Shown piece by piece: positions 37,479 through 48,315 of a stretch of DNA of 64,000 bases. This stretch comes from Providencia rettgeri. Its GTDB lineage: Bacteria; Pseudomonadota; Gammaproteobacteria; Enterobacterales; Enterobacteriaceae. Positions within the stretch are counted from its first letter, which is position 1. The number at the start of each line of letters is the position of its first letter. The notes beneath the pieces are model-generated. The model worked only from the letters and a program-made list of their open reading frames with translations. It was not told the origin of the DNA and searched no databases. The position numbers and the translations under genes were made by a program. The DNA lies in the NCBI GenBank assembly GCA_900455085.1, contig UGTZ01000001.1, positions 1,580,501 to 1,644,500 of the forward strand, written 5' to 3'.

Positions 37479-37943
37479 ATGGTAAAAGAGTGGGCAACAG
37501 TAGTCCGTTGGCAAAACGGTAGGGCTTTATTGCGCTATGGTTCTTCGTCCGGCTGTGGCAGTTGTGGTGCTCGTAAAACCTGTGGTTCTTATGCTTTAAG
37601 CAAAATAGGGCCAAATACGGAACATGAATTAGAAATTGCGATTGAACAACCGCTAGTTGAAGGGCAAAAAATTGAAGTGGGCATCCCGGAGGGAAGCTTG
37701 ATCCGTTCAGCGCTATTAGTTTACTTAACGCCTATTTTGGGGTTGTTTATTTTTGCAGGTTTAGCTCAGGCGTTTGATTTTGAGCAGTTTTGGATAGCGA
37801 TTTCAGGTATAATTGGTGGTATTATTGGCTTTTATATTGCGCGTAGACTAGCCTCAAATTGGCGTGATGATGAAGCTTTTCAACCTGTTGTTTTACAGAT
37901 AGGGCTACCTCCGAGTGAGCTTTCAGTACAAATTAATTGCTAA
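37479..37943 (+). CDS. rseC: Sigma-E regulatory protein RseC
   Basis: This 154-aa membrane protein has a cysteine-rich N-terminus (SSGCGSCGARKTCGSY), possibly an Fe-S site, then two membrane helices (SALLVYLTPILGLFIFAGL and FWIAISGIIGGIIGFYIA). It is a positive modulator of sigma-E and is linked to SoxR reduction in some species. It follows rseB by three bases and a terminator comes after it, ending the operon. Confidence 0.94.
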   Translation: MVKEWATVVRWQNGRALLRYGSSSGCGSCGARKTCGSYALSKIGPNTEHELEIAIEQPLVEGQKIEVGIPEGSLIRSALLVYLTPILGLFIFAGLAQAFDFEQFWIAISGIIGGIIGFYIARRLASNWRDDEAFQPVVLQIGLPPSELSVQINC

Positions 37944-38340
37944 ATTTCAATATATTGAGTTAGAAGGTTAATTTGATATTATCAATAGAAAGGGGAAACT
38001 TATGTTTCCCTTTTTTGTGGATTAGAGTTAATTAACAAACAAATAGTATTATGGCGAACAAAGTTATTAACCTATTTTGTCTGTTTTGAGTTAGAAATTA
38101 CAATAGATTGACTATGGCTATAGAAGTGGTTGGCGTGAGTTGTATTAATGATGAATTACGGCAACTAATCTATAACCTGATGCAGGTTTACAGTTGTTTT
38201 ACATTGAATCTTTGTGTTAGCGGGTTCTTATATGTAAAATGCAGCTAATTAACAATCTTGTGATAATCATAGCATTTTAGTTTTGTTGCAATATTTGCAC
38301 AAAGCTGATTTTGTAAGGCAATTTAAAAGAAGATATTACC
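37944..38340. other. rseC-lepA gap
   Basis: Apart from the rseC terminator, this AT-rich 397-base region shows no gene. It probably contains the lepA-lepB promoter; a stretch near 38240-38290 (TTGTGATAATCATAGCAT) may contribute, but I cannot fix an element. Confidence 0.5.
37989..38016 (+). terminator. rpoE-rseABC operon terminator
   Basis: AAAGGGGAAAC and GTTTCCCTTTTTT form a stem with a TTAT loop and a T-run, 46 bases after the rseC stop. Confidence 0.88.
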
Positions 38341-40140
38341 TTGAAAATCAATAATATAAGAAACTTTTCCATCATTGCACATATCGACCACGGTAAGTCG
38401 ACCTTGTCAGATCGCATCATTCAAATTTGTGGTGGCTTAACCGACCGCGAAATGGCGGCACAAGTTTTAGACTCGATGGACTTAGAGCGTGAGCGTGGGA
38501 TCACTATTAAAGCACAGAGCGTGACGCTTGATTATAAAGCTTCAGATGGTGAAACTTACCAATTAAACTTCATTGACACACCGGGTCATGTTGACTTCTC
38601 TTATGAAGTGTCTCGTTCATTAGCTGCCTGTGAGGGGGCTTTGCTGGTGGTTGATGCAGGGCAAGGTGTTGAAGCTCAAACTTTGGCAAACTGCTATACC
38701 GCTATCGAGATGGACTTAGAAGTTGTTCCGGTCTTAAATAAAATTGACTTACCTGCTGCTGATCCTGAACGTGTTGCCGATGAAATCGAAGATATTGTCG
38801 GCCTTGATGCGCATGATGCGGTTCGCTGCTCTGCAAAAACCGGTATTGGTGTTCAAGATGTGATTGAACGTCTTGTTAAAGAGATTCCACCACCTGTTGG
38901 TGATGCAGATGCTCCGTTACAAGCACTGATTATTGACTCTTGGTTTGATAACTATTTAGGCGTGGTTTCTTTGATCCGTATTAAGAGCGGAACATTGAGA
39001 AAAGGCGATAAAATTAAAGTTATGAGCACAGGGCAAGTGTATAACGCAGACCGCCTTGGGATTTTCACACCGAAGCAAATCGACCGCGATGTATTAAGTT
39101 GCGGTGAAGTGGGCTGGTTAGTTTGTGCGATTAAAGATATCACTGGCGCCCCAGTTGGGGATACATTAACTGGGGCTCGCAACCCGGCAGATAAAGCGTT
39201 ACCAGGGTTTAAAAAAGTTAAACCACAGGTATATGCAGGCTTATTCCCCGTCAGTTCTGATGACTATGAATCATTCCGTGATGCATTAGGTAAATTAAGT
39301 CTAAATGACGCATCTTTATTTTATGAACCAGAAACTTCGACTGCGTTAGGCTTCGGCTTCCGTTGTGGTTTCCTTGGTTTACTGCACATGGAAATCATTC
39401 AAGAGCGTTTAGAACGTGAATATGATCTTGATTTGATTACCACTGCACCGACTGTCGTGTATGAAGTGCAGCAAACTAACGGTGATATCGTGTATGTCGA
39501 TAGCCCATCTAAGCTACCGGCATTGAACAATATTGAAGAATTACGTGAACCAATCGCAGAGTGTCACATGCTGATGCCTAAAGAATATTTAGGTAACGTT
39601 ATTACACTTTGTATTGAGAAACGTGGCGTTCAGACCAATATGGTCTATCATGGTAATCAAGTATCGCTGACTTATGAAATCCCAATGGCAGAAGTAGTAT
39701 TGGATTTCTTCGATCGCTTAAAATCAACGTCTCGCGGCTATGCATCTTTAGATTATGCATTTAAACGCTTCCAAGCATCAGATATGGTGCGTGTTGATGT
39801 TCTTATTAATAATGAACGTGTTGATGCTTTGGCCTTGATCACACACCGTGCGAATTCTCAATATCGCGGTCGTGAACTGGTCGAAAAAATGAAAGAGCTA
39901 ATCCCGCGTCAGCAGTTCGATATTGCGATTCAAGCAGCGATTGGTAACCATATTATTGCTCGTTCTACAGTTAAACAATTGCGTAAAAACGTACTTGCCA
40001 AGTGTTATGGTGGTGACGTTAGCCGTAAGAAAAAACTGTTGCAGAAGCAAAAGGATGGTAAGAAACGTATGAAGCAAGTTGGTAACGTTGAGCTACCACA
40101 AGAAGCGTTCCTTGCTATATTGCACGTTGGTAAAGACTAA
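38341..40140 (+). CDS. lepA: Elongation factor 4 (LepA)
   Basis: This 599-aa ribosomal GTPase back-translocates or assists initiation under stress. G motifs are AHIDHGKSTLSD, the RGITIKAQSVTLDY switch, DTPGHVDF and NKIDLPAAD. LepA-specific C-terminal text includes ARSTVKQLRKNVLAKCYGGD and KKLLQKQKDGKKRMKQVG. Translation starts with TTG followed by AAAATCAAT; an E. coli-like MKNIRNFS alignment supports it. The frame is intact. lepB follows 17 bases downstream. Confidence 0.97.
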   Translation: MKINNIRNFSIIAHIDHGKSTLSDRIIQICGGLTDREMAAQVLDSMDLERERGITIKAQSVTLDYKASDGETYQLNFIDTPGHVDFSYEVSRSLAACEGALLVVDAGQGVEAQTLANCYTAIEMDLEVVPVLNKIDLPAADPERVADEIEDIVGLDAHDAVRCSAKTGIGVQDVIERLVKEIPPPVGDADAPLQALIIDSWFDNYLGVVSLIRIKSGTLRKGDKIKVMSTGQVYNADRLGIFTPKQIDRDVLSCGEVGWLVCAIKDITGAPVGDTLTGARNPADKALPGFKKVKPQVYAGLFPVSSDDYESFRDALGKLSLNDASLFYEPETSTALGFGFRCGFLGLLHMEIIQERLEREYDLDLITTAPTVVYEVQQTNGDIVYVDSPSKLPALNNIEELREPIAECHMLMPKEYLGNVITLCIEKRGVQTNMVYHGNQVSLTYEIPMAEVVLDFFDRLKSTSRGYASLDYAFKRFQASDMVRVDVLINNERVDALALITHRANSQYRGRELVEKMKELIPRQQFDIAIQAAIGNHIIARSTVKQLRKNVLAKCYGGDVSRKKKLLQKQKDGKKRMKQVGNVELPQEAFLAILHVGKD

Positions 40141-40157
40141 GTTTACAAGGAGCTTCG

Positions 40158-41125
40158 ATGGCTAACACCTTTGCCTTGATCCTAACACTGGCAACATTAA
40201 TCACAGGGATTATATGGTGTTTAGACAAGTTTAAATTTGCACCTGCGCGTAAAGCAAAACTCAAGCAGTTACAGGATGCAACGAATGGCGCAGTGAGTGA
40301 AGCGGATGTAGCAAATGCTGTCCGCCGCCCATCGTGGCTTGAAACAGGGTCGTCTATTTTCCCTGTGTTGGCGATTGTACTGATTGTGCGTTCATTTATT
40401 TATGAGCCATTTCAAATACCTTCAGGGTCAATGATGCCAACGTTGTTAGTTGGTGATTTTATGTTGGTTGAGAAATTTGCTTATGGTTTAAAAGACCCAA
40501 TTACACAAACGACATTAATCGAAACAGGTAAACCGAAACGTGGCGATATCGCAGTTTTTAAATACCCAAGAGATCCTAATGTTGATTTTGTAAAACGAGT
40601 TATTGGAATGCCGGGTGATAAAATTATTTATAAACCCAGATGCAAAGGAATTAACAATTTACCCGAATTGTGCAGATAACAAATGTACAGAGACCTTACC
40701 TATTGTTTATGGTCCTCTGGCGCCGAGTGAATGGACCATGTTCCTTGATATCGGTTCTGTTGTTGATAACCAAAAGGGAAATTATGAAATTCCACTAGAC
40801 CAACCTTTACCAAGGAATGCGTTACGTCAGTATGAGCGTAGTGAAAAGTTGGATACGGTTGAGCATCAAATTTTAATTATTCGTCAAGCAATTACTGAAG
40901 CTAAATATCTGCAACCAGGTATGCCGAAGAATGAATGGATTGTTCCTGAAAAACACTACTTTATGGATGGGTGACAACAGGGATAATAGCTCTGATAGCC
41001 GTATGTGGGGCTTTGTACCAGAAGAAAATTTAGTCGGTCGCGCAGTATTTATTTGGTTAAGTCTTGATAAACAAGAAAACGAATGGCCGACAGGTATTCG
41101 CTTTAGCCGAATTGGTCCACTATAA
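40158..41125 (+). CDS. lepB: Signal peptidase I, two +1 shifts
   Basis: This inner-membrane protease removes signal peptides. Two membrane segments (about 4-22 and 66-80) precede the catalytic Ser91 in PSGSMMPTLLVGD, and the general-base lysine lies in VDFVKRVIGMPGD. Two breaks occur: an extra C in CCC at about 40636, after which the frame continues as DAKELTIYPNCADN, and an extra G in ATGGATGG at about 40965, after which it continues MGDNRDNSSDSRMWGFVPEENLVGRA. The corrected length is 321 aa (E. coli 324). The gene is essential, so the breaks are probably artefacts. Confidence 0.95.
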
Positions 41126-41428
41126 TTTGAATAGTGGGTCTAGCCAAATGTTGGAAATGCGGGTTTTCATTTGAAAATCCGCATTAACCGAAGCATTATT
41201 GTTTTACCCAGTGTACAATATAGATTAATTAATATTATTGGCTCCCCAATTATTAACTCTCCTATTTTAACTTATTGTAACTAATGAATTTTTATAATTA
41301 GTTCCACTGAGCTGTAAAATATATGGAAGCATAAGGAGTCAGTGCAAACGCAACAGTTTTGTAAAATGGTGAATTTTACAGGTCTGTTGCGTGTGCTTTT
41401 TTATCAAATAAAAAATGGTTGGGCGCAC
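41126..41428. other. lepB-rnc gap with leader hairpin
   Basis: This 303-base gap contains the RNase III leader hairpin at 41344-41396 and probably the rnc-era-recO promoter. The part just after lepB (41126-41290) shows no further gene or structure I can support. Confidence 0.55.
41344..41396 (+). promoter_or_regulatory. RNase III autoregulatory leader hairpin (rncO-like)
   Basis: GCAAACGCAACAG pairs with CTGTTGCGTGTGC, with an inner stem TGTAAAAT/ATTTTACA. The roughly 25-bp near-continuous duplex ends 32 bases before the rnc start. In E. coli RNase III cleaves such a hairpin in its own leader and destabilises the mRNA; the same control is likely here. Confidence 0.8.
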
Positions 41429-42110
41429 ATGAACCCCTCTTTATTAGAAAAAATTACAGCGTAAGCTTGGTTATCAATTCAAACAGAACGAGTTATTAAT
41501 CCAAGCATTGACACATAGAAGTGCAAGTAGCAAACATAATGAGCGTCTAGAGTTTTTAGGTGACTCAATTTTGAGTTTTGTGATTGCAAATGACTTATAC
41601 CACCGTTTTCCAAAAGTGGACGAGGGTGATATGAGTCGTATGCGAGCAACGCTTGTACGCGGAAATACATTAGCAGAAATCGCACGTGAATTTGAACTCG
41701 GTGAGTGTTTACGTTTAGGGCCGGGGGAATTAAAAAGCGGTGGTTTTCGTCGCGAATCTATCCTTGCTGATACTGTTGAAGCACTGATCGGTGGTATTTT
41801 TTTAGATAGTGATATCCAAACGATCGAAAGAATTATTTTAGATTGGTATCAAAGTAGACTGGTTGAGATCAGTCCGGGTGATAAGCAAAAAGACCCGAAA
41901 ACAAGGTTACAAGAATATCTGCAAGGGCGCCATTTACCACTACCTAATTATTTGGTTGTTCAGGTTAAAGGTGAAGCTCACGATCAAGAATTTACGATCC
42001 ACTGCCAAGTTAGTGGTATTGACCAACCGATTAATGGTGTTGGCTCAAGCCGTCGTAAAGCAGAGCAAGCAGCAGCAGAGCAAGCATTGAAAATTTTGGA
42101 GCTTGAATGA
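41429..42110 (+). CDS. rnc: Ribonuclease III, one +1 shift near the start
   Basis: This double-strand-specific endoribonuclease has the catalytic signature HNERLEFLGDSIL and the C-terminal dsRNA-binding domain (DPKTRLQEYLQGRHLPLPNY, SSRRKAEQAAAEQAL). The open frame from an internal ATG gives 200 aa. The true start is the ATG at 41429 (MNPSLLEK); removing one A from the A6 at about 41448 gives KLQRKLGYQFKQNELLIQAL, joined to the rest. The corrected length is 226 aa, equal to E. coli. The stop overlaps the era start (ATGA). Confidence 0.95.
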
Positions 42111-43015
42111 GTGAATTACAATCCCACTGTGGTTTTGTTGCCATAGTTGGACGGCCAAATGTCGGTAAATCGACATTATTGAATCAATTACTGGGGCAAA
42201 AAGTTTCGATTACTTCGAGAAAGCCACAGACGACTCGCCATCGTATTATGGGGATCCATACAGAAGATAATTACCAAATTATTTATGTTGATACCCCAGG
42301 ACTTCATATTGAAGAAAAACGTGCAATTAACCGTTTAATGAACCGGGCTGCATCCAGTTCAATTGGTGATGTTGAGTTAGTTATTTTTGTCGTTGAAGGG
42401 ACTAATTGGACCGCTGATGATGAAATGGTATTGACCAAGTTATCTAGCTTACGTTGCCCTGTTATATTAGCAATTAACAAAATTGATAATGTGACTGATA
42501 AAACGATACTATTGCCTCATATCAGTATGATCAGTCAGAAAATGAATTTTTTAGATGTTGTTCCGATTAGTGCTGAAAAAGGTACTGGTGTGGATACAAT
42601 TGCTAAAATTGTTAAACAGCATATCCCTGAAGCAGTACACCATTTTCCGGAAGATTACATTACTGACCGTTCGCAGCGTTTTATGGCATCTGAGATTATC
42701 CGTGAAAAGCTCATGCGTTTCTTAGGTGATGAACTACCATATTCGGTAACGGTTGAAATTGAACAATTTAAGGTAACAGAAGCGGGTATTTACCATATCA
42801 ATGGCTTGATTCTTGTTGAGCGTGAAGGTCAAAAGAAAATGGTTATTGGTAACAAAGGTAGCAAACTGAAAACCATCGGTACCGAAGCGCGTATCGATAT
42901 GGAAAGAATGTTTGATAACAAGGTGCACCTTGAGCTTTGGGTTAAAGTTAAATCAGGCTGGGCTGATGACGAAAGAGCATTACGTAGCCTGGGTTATGTT
43001 GACGACCTAAAATAG
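42107..43015 (+). CDS. era: GTPase Era
   Basis: This 302-aa essential GTPase matures 16S rRNA and 30S subunits. G1 is VGRPNVGKST, G2 RKPQTTRHRIMG, G3 DTPGLH, G4 NKIDNV; the KH domain includes VEREGQKKMVIGNKGSKLKTIG. It overlaps the rnc stop by four bases and is followed by recO 11 bases later. The frame is intact. Confidence 0.97.
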   Translation: MSELQSHCGFVAIVGRPNVGKSTLLNQLLGQKVSITSRKPQTTRHRIMGIHTEDNYQIIYVDTPGLHIEEKRAINRLMNRAASSSIGDVELVIFVVEGTNWTADDEMVLTKLSSLRCPVILAINKIDNVTDKTILLPHISMISQKMNFLDVVPISAEKGTGVDTIAKIVKQHIPEAVHHFPEDYITDRSQRFMASEIIREKLMRFLGDELPYSVTVEIEQFKVTEAGIYHINGLILVEREGQKKMVIGNKGSKLKTIGTEARIDMERMFDNKVHLELWVKVKSGWADDERALRSLGYVDDLK

Positions 43016-43026
43016 CAGGTGGCAAA

Positions 43027-43756
43027 GTGAGTGGTTGGCAGCGTGCGTTTGTACTCCATTCAAGGCCTTACAGTGAGACGAGTTTATTACTCGATTTTTT
43101 TACTGAAGGCGAAGGAAAAATACGTTTACTTGCAAAAGGCGCTCGCCGTAATCGCTCACCATTAAGGGGCTGCTTACAGCCCTTCACACCTTTGCTAATC
43201 CGTTGGGGAGGCAAAGGTGAAATCAAAACCTTAATTAATGCAGACCCTGTATCTTTAGCCCTCCCTTTAACAGGAACCGTTCTATATAGCGGTTTATATC
43301 TTAATGAATTAACCGCGCGTGTATTAGAATTTGGTACACCATATTCTGCACTATTTTTTTGATTATCTCTCCTGTTTACAAATTCTTGCCGCAAGTGAAC
43401 ACACACCCGAATTTGCATTGCGTCGATTTGAACTGGCCCTGCTTTCCTATCTTGGCTATGGTGTTGATTTTTTACATTGTGCTGGTAGTGGAGAACCTGT
43501 TTCTGACACAATGACTTACCGGTATAGAGAAGAAAAGGGATTTATTGGTAGTTTGGTTGTTGACCAACTTAGTTTTACGGGTAAACAACTTAAAGCACTG
43601 GCAAGTCGCGAATTTCCTGATGCAGATACGCTTAAAGCAGCAAAACGTTTTACTCGACTTGCTTTAAAGCCTTATTTAGGTGGAAAACCTTTAAAAAGCC
43701 GAGAGTTATTTCGCCAGTTTACTTATTCGCCAGTTGTGCAGAACAAACAGAGTTGA
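43027..43756 (+). CDS. recO: DNA repair protein RecO, one +1 shift
   Basis: RecO loads RecA onto SSB-coated gaps with RecR. It has the N-terminal OB fold (GWQRAFVLHSRPYSETSLLLD, LRLLAKGARRNRSPL-like text) and a helical C-terminal half (ALRRFELALLSYLGYGVDF). The start codon is GTG. The T7 at about 43355 should be T6: the frame then runs SALFFDYLSCLQIL instead of stopping. The corrected length is 242 aa, equal to E. coli. It is third in the rnc-era-recO unit. Confidence 0.94.
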
Positions 43757-44051
43757 AATTGTTTTTAATTTTATTTTTACCTAGTTTGTTATACCGCTAA
43801 TACCCCTAATACCTCTATATATCCCTTTCTCATGTATCTTTTTAGCTGAACTGGCTTTATCAAACAATATATTTTTTTGTCGATATAAAATCTTACGAAG
43901 CGCTTCGCAAAAATTAAATACAACGACTGAAATAGGGTATGTATATTGGAATTTACTTCGAATGATGAGAGATTTATTCCCTCAGCACAGGAAATTACAG
44001 TAGGATAGTAGGCAGATAAGTTTATTAGCGTTTACTAATGGGGAATAAAAA

Positions 44052-44783
44052 ATGGCAGAGCTTTTGTTAGGCGTAAATATCGACCATATTGCAACGGTTA
44101 GAAATGCAAGAGGAACTCAATATCCAGATCCTGTACAAGCTGCGTTCGTTGCTGAACAAGCGGGAGCTGATGGTATCACCATTCATTTACGTGAAGACCG
44201 CCGTCATATTACAGATAGAGATGTCACATTGCTAAATGAAACCATTCAAACTCGAATGAATCTTGAAATGGCGGTAACGGACGAAATGGTAGAGATTGCT
44301 TGTCGTATTAAGCCTGCATTCTGCTGTTTAGTACCTGAAAAACGGGAGGAAGTGACCACGGAAGGCGGTTTAGATGTCGCAGGGCAAAAACAGAAAGTTG
44401 CAGATGCTGTTAAACGCCTCACAGAAGCGGGTATTTTAGTTTCATTGTTTATTGATGCAGACCACGCACAAATTGATGCTGCGCAAGAGTGTGGTGCTCC
44501 GTTTATTGAAATCCATACAGGAGCCTATGCAGATGCTAAAACAGAACAGGAGCAAGAACTTGAGTTTCGCCGTATTCATGATGGCGTTATATATGCGGCG
44601 AGTAAAGGAATTAAAGTCAATGCAGGTCATGGCTTAACCTATCATAACGTTCAACGTATTGCTCAGTTACCTGAAATTTATGAGCTTAATATTGGTCATG
44701 CAATTATTGGCCGAGCATTGTTCAGTGGGTTAGCTCAAGCCGTTGCTGATATGAAAAAAATTCTGTTGGAAGCGCGTAAATAA
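44052..44783 (+). CDS. pdxJ: Pyridoxine 5'-phosphate synthase
   Basis: This 243-aa TIM-barrel enzyme makes pyridoxine phosphate from 1-deoxyxylulose phosphate and the PdxA product. Characteristic segments are LLGVNIDHIATVRNARGTQYPDP, GITIHLREDRRHITDRD, CLVPEKREEVTTEGGLDV and VNAGHGLTYHNV. GGGG precedes the ATG at fair distance. It overlaps acpS by one base (TAATGG). The 295-base gap before it holds no clear gene. Confidence 0.97.
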   Translation: MAELLLGVNIDHIATVRNARGTQYPDPVQAAFVAEQAGADGITIHLREDRRHITDRDVTLLNETIQTRMNLEMAVTDEMVEIACRIKPAFCCLVPEKREEVTTEGGLDVAGQKQKVADAVKRLTEAGILVSLFIDADHAQIDAAQECGAPFIEIHTGAYADAKTEQEQELEFRRIHDGVIYAASKGIKVNAGHGLTYHNVQRIAQLPEIYELNIGHAIIGRALFSGLAQAVADMKKILLEARK

Positions 44784-45175
44784 TGGCAATTGTAGGGTTA
44801 GGCACAGATATTGTGGAAATTGCTCGTATTGAGTCTGTGATTGAACGTACAGGTGACAGCCTTGCTAAACGCATTTTAACGGAGGCTGAGTTAGTCCAGT
44901 ACCAACAACAATCAAAGCCAGCTCGCTTTTTAGCAAAACGCTTTGCAGTTAAAGAAGCTGCAGCAAAAGCACTAGGTACGGGAATTCGCAATGGTCTAGC
45001 GTTTAATCAATTTGAAGTCACTAATGACAAGCTTGGGAAACCCTTATTGAGCTTAAGTGATGAAGCATTAACGTTGGCTAACTGCATACATGCAACACAC
45101 TTTCATGTTTCGATTACCGATGAGCGGCATTATGCGGTAGCTACTGTGATAATTGAAAGTACTATGAAGAATTAA
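44783..45175 (+). CDS. acpS: Holo-ACP synthase
   Basis: This 130-aa 4'-phosphopantetheinyl transferase activates acyl carrier protein. The motifs GLGTDIVEIARIE and FLAKRFAVKEAAAKALGTGI carry the metal-binding Asp and Glu; HVSITDERHYAVATVI is at the end. It is co-transcribed with pdxJ through a one-base overlap, as in E. coli. Confidence 0.96.
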   Translation: MAIVGLGTDIVEIARIESVIERTGDSLAKRILTEAELVQYQQQSKPARFLAKRFAVKEAAAKALGTGIRNGLAFNQFEVTNDKLGKPLLSLSDEALTLANCIHATHFHVSITDERHYAVATVIIESTMKN

Positions 45176-45421
45176 AGTCTTTCTAAGTAGTAGAAAAATA
45201 TAGGTTATTTATTGCTTGTTTGATTAGCCAATAAATAACCTATTAAAATAAAAGATATATTATCTGAAAATAGAATACAATACTTATTTTAAGTTAAATA
45301 TCTATGGTTAACGCTATGAAATAAAATGGCCATTCAATCAGTTAATAAAGAATTGACTGGCTAATAATACATCGCTTTGTAATTAGTTTAATTAAAAACT
45401 ATTTTCCATGGTGAAATTATA

Positions 45422-45868
45422 TTATTCTCTTACAAATTTTCTAATTTCCCACTCTAAAGTTCGCTGAGATTGTTCATAAAAGAAGAAAAATCCATTTTCA
45501 GCATAAATTGCTGTTCCTTGTTTAGAGTTTCTTTTATAGTCAAGAGAGTCAAATAGTTTTATAGAACCATTTGCATAAATAGTAAATATATCTAATTTAG
45601 ACTCAGTGGTGTTTGTACATATAAGGAATTGTTTGTTTTGATTTGGTTCATAAACAACTTGGAGGTCATCATGGAAAGTATCTAACACTCCATCTTGTAC
45701 AAAATTTTTAAGATCTATTTTTCCATCTTTTGTTATTTCATAAATAACAAAAGACTTGTTCTTAGCTATACCAATAAAGTAATTATAGTCTTTTACAGTA
45801 TAAACTAAACTTGTGCTGTAATAATTATTAAATTTACATTTTTGAACGCTTTCACTTGATTTGGTCAT
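45422..45868 (-). CDS. Unknown protein, paralogue of the broken gene at 47000-47401
   Basis: This is a 148-aa protein with GAGGGATATT before the ATG. There is no signal peptide, membrane helix or known motif. The middle aligns with the gene at 47000-47401: NYFIGIAKNKSFVIYEITKDGK against NYFLGHSKDKTYVVYSMADNGK, then NKQFLICTNTTESKLDIF against NKQYLCDYNLNEKIVELY. The alternating aromatic and hydrophobic pattern with turns suggests beta-sheet blades, as in fragments of beta-propellers. It lies between acpS and yfhL on the opposite strand, AT-rich, so it is probably an accessory insertion into core DNA. Function unknown. Confidence 0.55.
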   Translation of the reverse strand: MTKSSESVQKCKFNNYYSTSLVYTVKDYNYFIGIAKNKSFVIYEITKDGKIDLKNFVQDGVLDTFHDDLQVVYEPNQNKQFLICTNTTESKLDIFTIYANGSIKLFDSLDYKRNSKQGTAIYAENGFFFFYEQSQRTLEWEIRKFVRE

Positions 45869-46104
45869 AATATCCCTCTTTGAAAATTGGTAAATGCGAG
45901 GGGTTAATGTATCAGAAAATATTTATTGTAATAGTAATAAATATTATCAGAATATAATGTTTATTAATCTTTGGTAATAAATTGTATAAGCGAAAACTTA
46001 TATAAGCTTAAACTGATAAGAATTCATCATAGGAAGTAAGCTACTACTAAATATTATTATGTTTATTTTTTATAATGATGAATTCTTAAAGTAATAATAG
46101 AGAT

Positions 46105-46365
46105 TTAAATTTTGTCTGCGTAGTGGATCATAACAAATTTATCCCATAGCTGATCTTGGCTTTCGATATGATTGGGGTCAATAATGATAGTGTTGTTTAT
46201 GGGACATACTGATTGGCAGGTAGGCTTATCGTAGTGCCCTACACATTCAGTGCATAGGTTTGAGTCAATCTCATAAATTTCGTCACCCATAAAAATTGCA
46301 TCATTTGGGCATTCAGGTTCACACATATCACAATTGATACAGCGTTTTGTAATTAATAAAGACAT
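46105..46365 (-). CDS. yfhL: YfhL-type 2[4Fe-4S] ferredoxin
   Basis: This 86-aa ferredoxin has two cluster motifs. CINCDMCEPECP gives C-x2-C-x2-C-x3-CP, and the second is CTECVGHYDKPTCQSVCP with the extended spacing typical of the YfhL (Alvin-type) family. It transfers electrons in an uncertain pathway. In E. coli yfhL is near acpS, as here. It is encoded on the opposite strand to pdxJ-acpS. Confidence 0.94.
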   Translation of the reverse strand: MSLLITKRCINCDMCEPECPNDAIFMGDEIYEIDSNLCTECVGHYDKPTCQSVCPINNTIIIDPNHIESQDQLWDKFVMIHYADKI

Positions 46366-46999
<634 letters not shown>

Positions 47000-47401
47000 T
47001 TAGCTATATATATGAATAAGACCATTAGCGATATAAAGCGTTGCTGATTGAATGGTATCTCTAACATTGAAGTTATCAACATAGATCGGCTGTATACCCG
47101 CTTTATCATCTATTTGGTACAATTCGACAATTTTTTCATTTAAATTATAATCACATAAATATTGTTTATTTTTTACTGAATCATAGAATGCTTGAATGTT
47201 ACTAAGGTAGGATTTCAGTTTTCCTTTTTGTACTGGAGCATTCGGGGCAACTTTACCATTATCTGCCATAGAGTATACAACGTAAGTTTTATCTTTTGAG
47301 TGCCCTAAAAAATAATTACGTTTAGCTGCACTAAAGGTCATCGTTGTTGGATAGAAATCTTCGAATGCTCCATTTTATACTAAGGTTCTAATAATAAGCA
47401 T
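47000..47401 (-). pseudogene. Paralogue of the 45422-45868 gene with an in-frame stop
   Basis: A ribosome binding site (GGAAGG) and an ATG at 47401 start MLIIRTLV, followed by a TAA at 47377-47375. The frame then stays open to 47000 as NGAFEDFYPTTMTFSAAKRNYFLG and beyond. The paralogue has VQKCKFNNYY at the matching position, so the stop replaces a Gln codon (CAA to TAA would do). From the internal ATG at 47341 a 113-aa product could still be made. Either a true nonsense mutation or a base error; unlike other breaks here it is not a homopolymer shift. Confidence 0.55.
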
Positions 47402-47571
47402 ATATTTATTCCTTCCGTTGTTAATAATGAATAAGCCTAGTAATCATAAATAAGTTTGATTTAAAATAATCTTTATTATCAGTTCATTTCATATATCTAA
47501 TTAATTGAATAAATATTCACAAAGAGTGAAAGTTATGATAAAAATAATAAAAAAGATAAAGGGTCAAAAAT

Positions 47572-48219
47572 ATGTTCGAAAATCTTGGCGTTCTTAACTT
47601 CTGGACTTATTTGGCAGGGTTAGTTTTAATCATTATTGTACCAGGACCTAACTCATTATATGTATTAAAAACAAGTACATCGAGTGGCACTCGGTTTGGT
47701 TATCGGGCTGCTCTAGGGGTATTTACTGGAGATGCAATATTAATTTTCCTGTCATTTATCGGTGTCGCTTCAGTGATTAAAGCATCCCCGACATTATTTA
47801 TGATAGTTCGCTATTTAGGTGCGGCTTATCTACTATATTTAGGCGGTAAGATTTTATATAGCACATTTATGTATAAAAAATCGCAGCCAAACGGTATTGA
47901 TGCTATCCCAATTAAAACAGAAAAACACTTTACTCGCGCTCTAGTGCTGAGCTTAACAAACCCGAAAGCAATTTTATTTTATATTTCTTTCTTTATACAA
48001 TTTGTTGACTTTAATTACTCACATGCATGGGTACCTTACCTTGTACTTGCGACGATTTTAGAATTAGTGAGTTTTTTATACCTGAGCTTATTGATTTTTA
48101 GTGGCTATTTGATTGCGCGTTTTTTGCGTGAAAAACAACTCCTTGCAAAGCTTGGAAATTGTACTGTAGGCGCTTTCTTTATGGGGTTTGCAGCTAAATT
48201 AGCGATTTTTAGCAATTAA
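47572..48219 (+). CDS. leuE: LeuE-type amino-acid exporter (LysE/RhtB family)
   Basis: This 215-aa inner-membrane exporter has about six hydrophobic segments. Sequence identity with E. coli LeuE (YeaS) is high in GVLNFWTYLAG, VPGPNSLYVLK, IVRYLGAAYLLYLGGKILY and LSLTNPKAILFYISFF. LeuE exports leucine and some other amino acids. It stands alone between the broken paralogue (divergent) and tadA. The frame is intact; no regulator is adjacent. Confidence 0.9.
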   Translation: MFENLGVLNFWTYLAGLVLIIIVPGPNSLYVLKTSTSSGTRFGYRAALGVFTGDAILIFLSFIGVASVIKASPTLFMIVRYLGAAYLLYLGGKILYSTFMYKKSQPNGIDAIPIKTEKHFTRALVLSLTNPKAILFYISFFIQFVDFNYSHAWVPYLVLATILELVSFLYLSLLIFSGYLIARFLREKQLLAKLGNCTVGAFFMGFAAKLAIFSN

Positions 48220-48315
48220 AATTAGGTTGCTATTACAGAGACAAAAGCATTTTAATTGCGGTCATTCTAATATTTGAGGATAATCGAGAATAAAACGCAT
48301 TAACCAGAGGTAAGA

